Below, one piece after another: positions 63,420-64,000 of a stretch of DNA of 64,000 nt. Made by a program: the position numbers and the translations under genes. The notes under the pieces were generated by a model. The model made no database searches, had not been told where the DNA came from, and worked only from the letters and a program-made list of their open reading frames with translations. This DNA comes from Helicobacter anatolicus (lineage in GTDB: Bacteria > Campylobacterota > Campylobacteria > Campylobacterales > Helicobacteraceae). The first letter of the stretch is position 1, and every line of letters begins with the position of its first letter. The DNA lies in assembly GCF_021300615.1 (NCBI RefSeq), contig NZ_JAJTMY010000003.1:124001-188000 (forward strand). Reading direction: 5' to 3'.

Positions 63420-64000
63420 TTAATTTGGTTTTTTAGAAAAAAAGCCAAGGTTGTTTTTAAAGTCTCTATAAATATGAAAAATTGCACCATCTTTTTGCAA
63501 AGCCCTAATGCCAAAGGCCATAAAGTCTTTATTTTTAATATTTTCCTTATTATAAGGCAAAGGGGTTTTTTCTTCATAAGAGAGTACAAGTCCTCCGGAT
63601 TCCTCCAAAATAATCTGCCCAGCAGCACTATCCCACTCCTTTGTCCCCACAACACGCAAATAAAAATCTGCCTCACTAGTTGCCAAAGCACAAAATTTTA
63701 ATGCACTACCTAATTTTTTACATTCTAAATCATAATATTTTATAAAATTTTTCATTTTTTCAACACTATGATGGACAGAATCACAAGCTATGCCGCGAGT
63801 TCTTGAGAAATCTTGTGGGATTTTTATAAGAGAGTTATGCAAATCTTGTAGTGTCTTATCACGACATTGTGTAATTTTATAAGCTCCAAAACCCTGATAA
63901 GCAATATATGCCTCATCTAAAATTGGTGCATACACTACGCCTAAAGTGGAAGAATTATGAGAAATTAACGCGATATTGACACTAAATTGCCCATTTTGTG
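63420..64000 (-). CDS. cysQ: 3'(2'),5'-bisphosphate nucleotidase-like phosphatase, N-terminus cut by window edge
   Basis: About 193 C-terminal residues of an inositol-monophosphatase-superfamily enzyme of CysQ type, which removes PAP formed during sulfate assimilation. The frame continues past the GTG at 63935 to the window edge (FSVNIALISHNSSTLGVVYA, the core strand after the metal site), so that GTG is internal. Near the C-terminus, GTKEWDSAAGQIILEESGG carries the metal-binding aspartate (W-D-x-A-A). The N-terminal part with D-P-L-D-G-T is outside the window. Confidence 0.88.
   Translation of the reverse strand, partial: QNGQFSVNIALISHNSSTLGVVYAPILDEAYIAYQGFGAYKITQCRDKTLQDLHNSLIKIPQDFSRTRGIACDSVHHSVEKMKNFIKYYDLECKKLGSALKFCALATSEADFYLRVVGTKEWDSAAGQIILEESGGLVLSYEEKTPLPYNKENIKNKDFMAFGIRALQKDGAIFHIYRDFKNNLGFFSKKPN

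Noticed and set aside
63933-63935. GTG as start of a short cysQ-like gene
   Set aside because: The same frame continues upstream with conserved CysQ sequence to the window edge, so the gene is cut by the window and not truncated.

Overview
The window is strongly A+T-rich chromosomal DNA, tightly packed with genes. Gene content and order point to a Helicobacter species other than H. pylori. The M48 peptidase-prmC pair, the run from a NifS-like enzyme through HIT, a small exported protein, rpsA, ispH, aroA, pheT and pheS, the ftsY to rny block, and fliR-moeA all match neighbourhoods I remember from H. pylori. The Hof/Hop-like outer-membrane C-terminus, lctP, HtrA and homopolymeric G/C tracts also fit. 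No rRNA, tRNA, CRISPR array or intact insertion sequence was seen.

Layout. 1-5.6 kb: pyrG (cut by the left edge), a membrane M48 protease, prmC, yqhA and htrA. 5.7-11.4 kb (minus): a Wzk/PglK-like lipid-linked glycan flippase, GDP-L-fucose synthase, a NifS-like enzyme, HIT, bioB and a small anchored protein. 11.4-18.8 kb (minus): rpsA, ispH, aroA, pheT, pheS. 18.9-24.1 kb: a rhodanese, lactate permease, radA, ftsY and a lipoprotein. 24.2-32 kb (plus): formyl-THF cyclo-ligase, RNase Y, an HD protein, fliR, moeA, a universal stress protein, rmuC, uppS.

32-42.2 kb is a defence island between uppS and priA. A PLD-nuclease/SNF2-helicase fusion, an Eco57I-type DNA methylase and a membrane protein with a repeat-like N-terminal half are translationally coupled. 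They are followed by a coupled AAA ATPase/TOPRIM pair that resembles split OLD or PARIS-type systems. Behind the pair lie 3' ends of a second membrane protein and a second methylase, evidence that more modules once stood here. Just upstream of the island an 11-G tract exactly fills the spacer of a leftward promoter candidate that faces a 24-codon cationic, hydrophobic mini-ORF.

42.3-52.9 kb: priA, an NTP/NDP-translocase-like transporter (a family best known from intracellular bacteria), glmS, an asparaginase, ileS and an outer-membrane protein with a threonine repeat.

52.9-60.7 kb (minus) is the second highlight: an eight-gene operon encoding an FkbH-like HAD-IIIC enzyme, an acyl carrier protein, a SAM methyltransferase, a MaoC dehydratase, an SDR reductase, an MBOAT acyltransferase and two tandem SGNH proteins. 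Three of these genes contain runs of 9-12 G (coding strand). I read it as a phase-variable pathway that builds an unusual acyl group on a carrier protein and transfers it to a surface molecule. 60.9-64 kb: an amidohydrolase coupled to a MatC/SLC13-type permease, then cysQ cut by the right edge.
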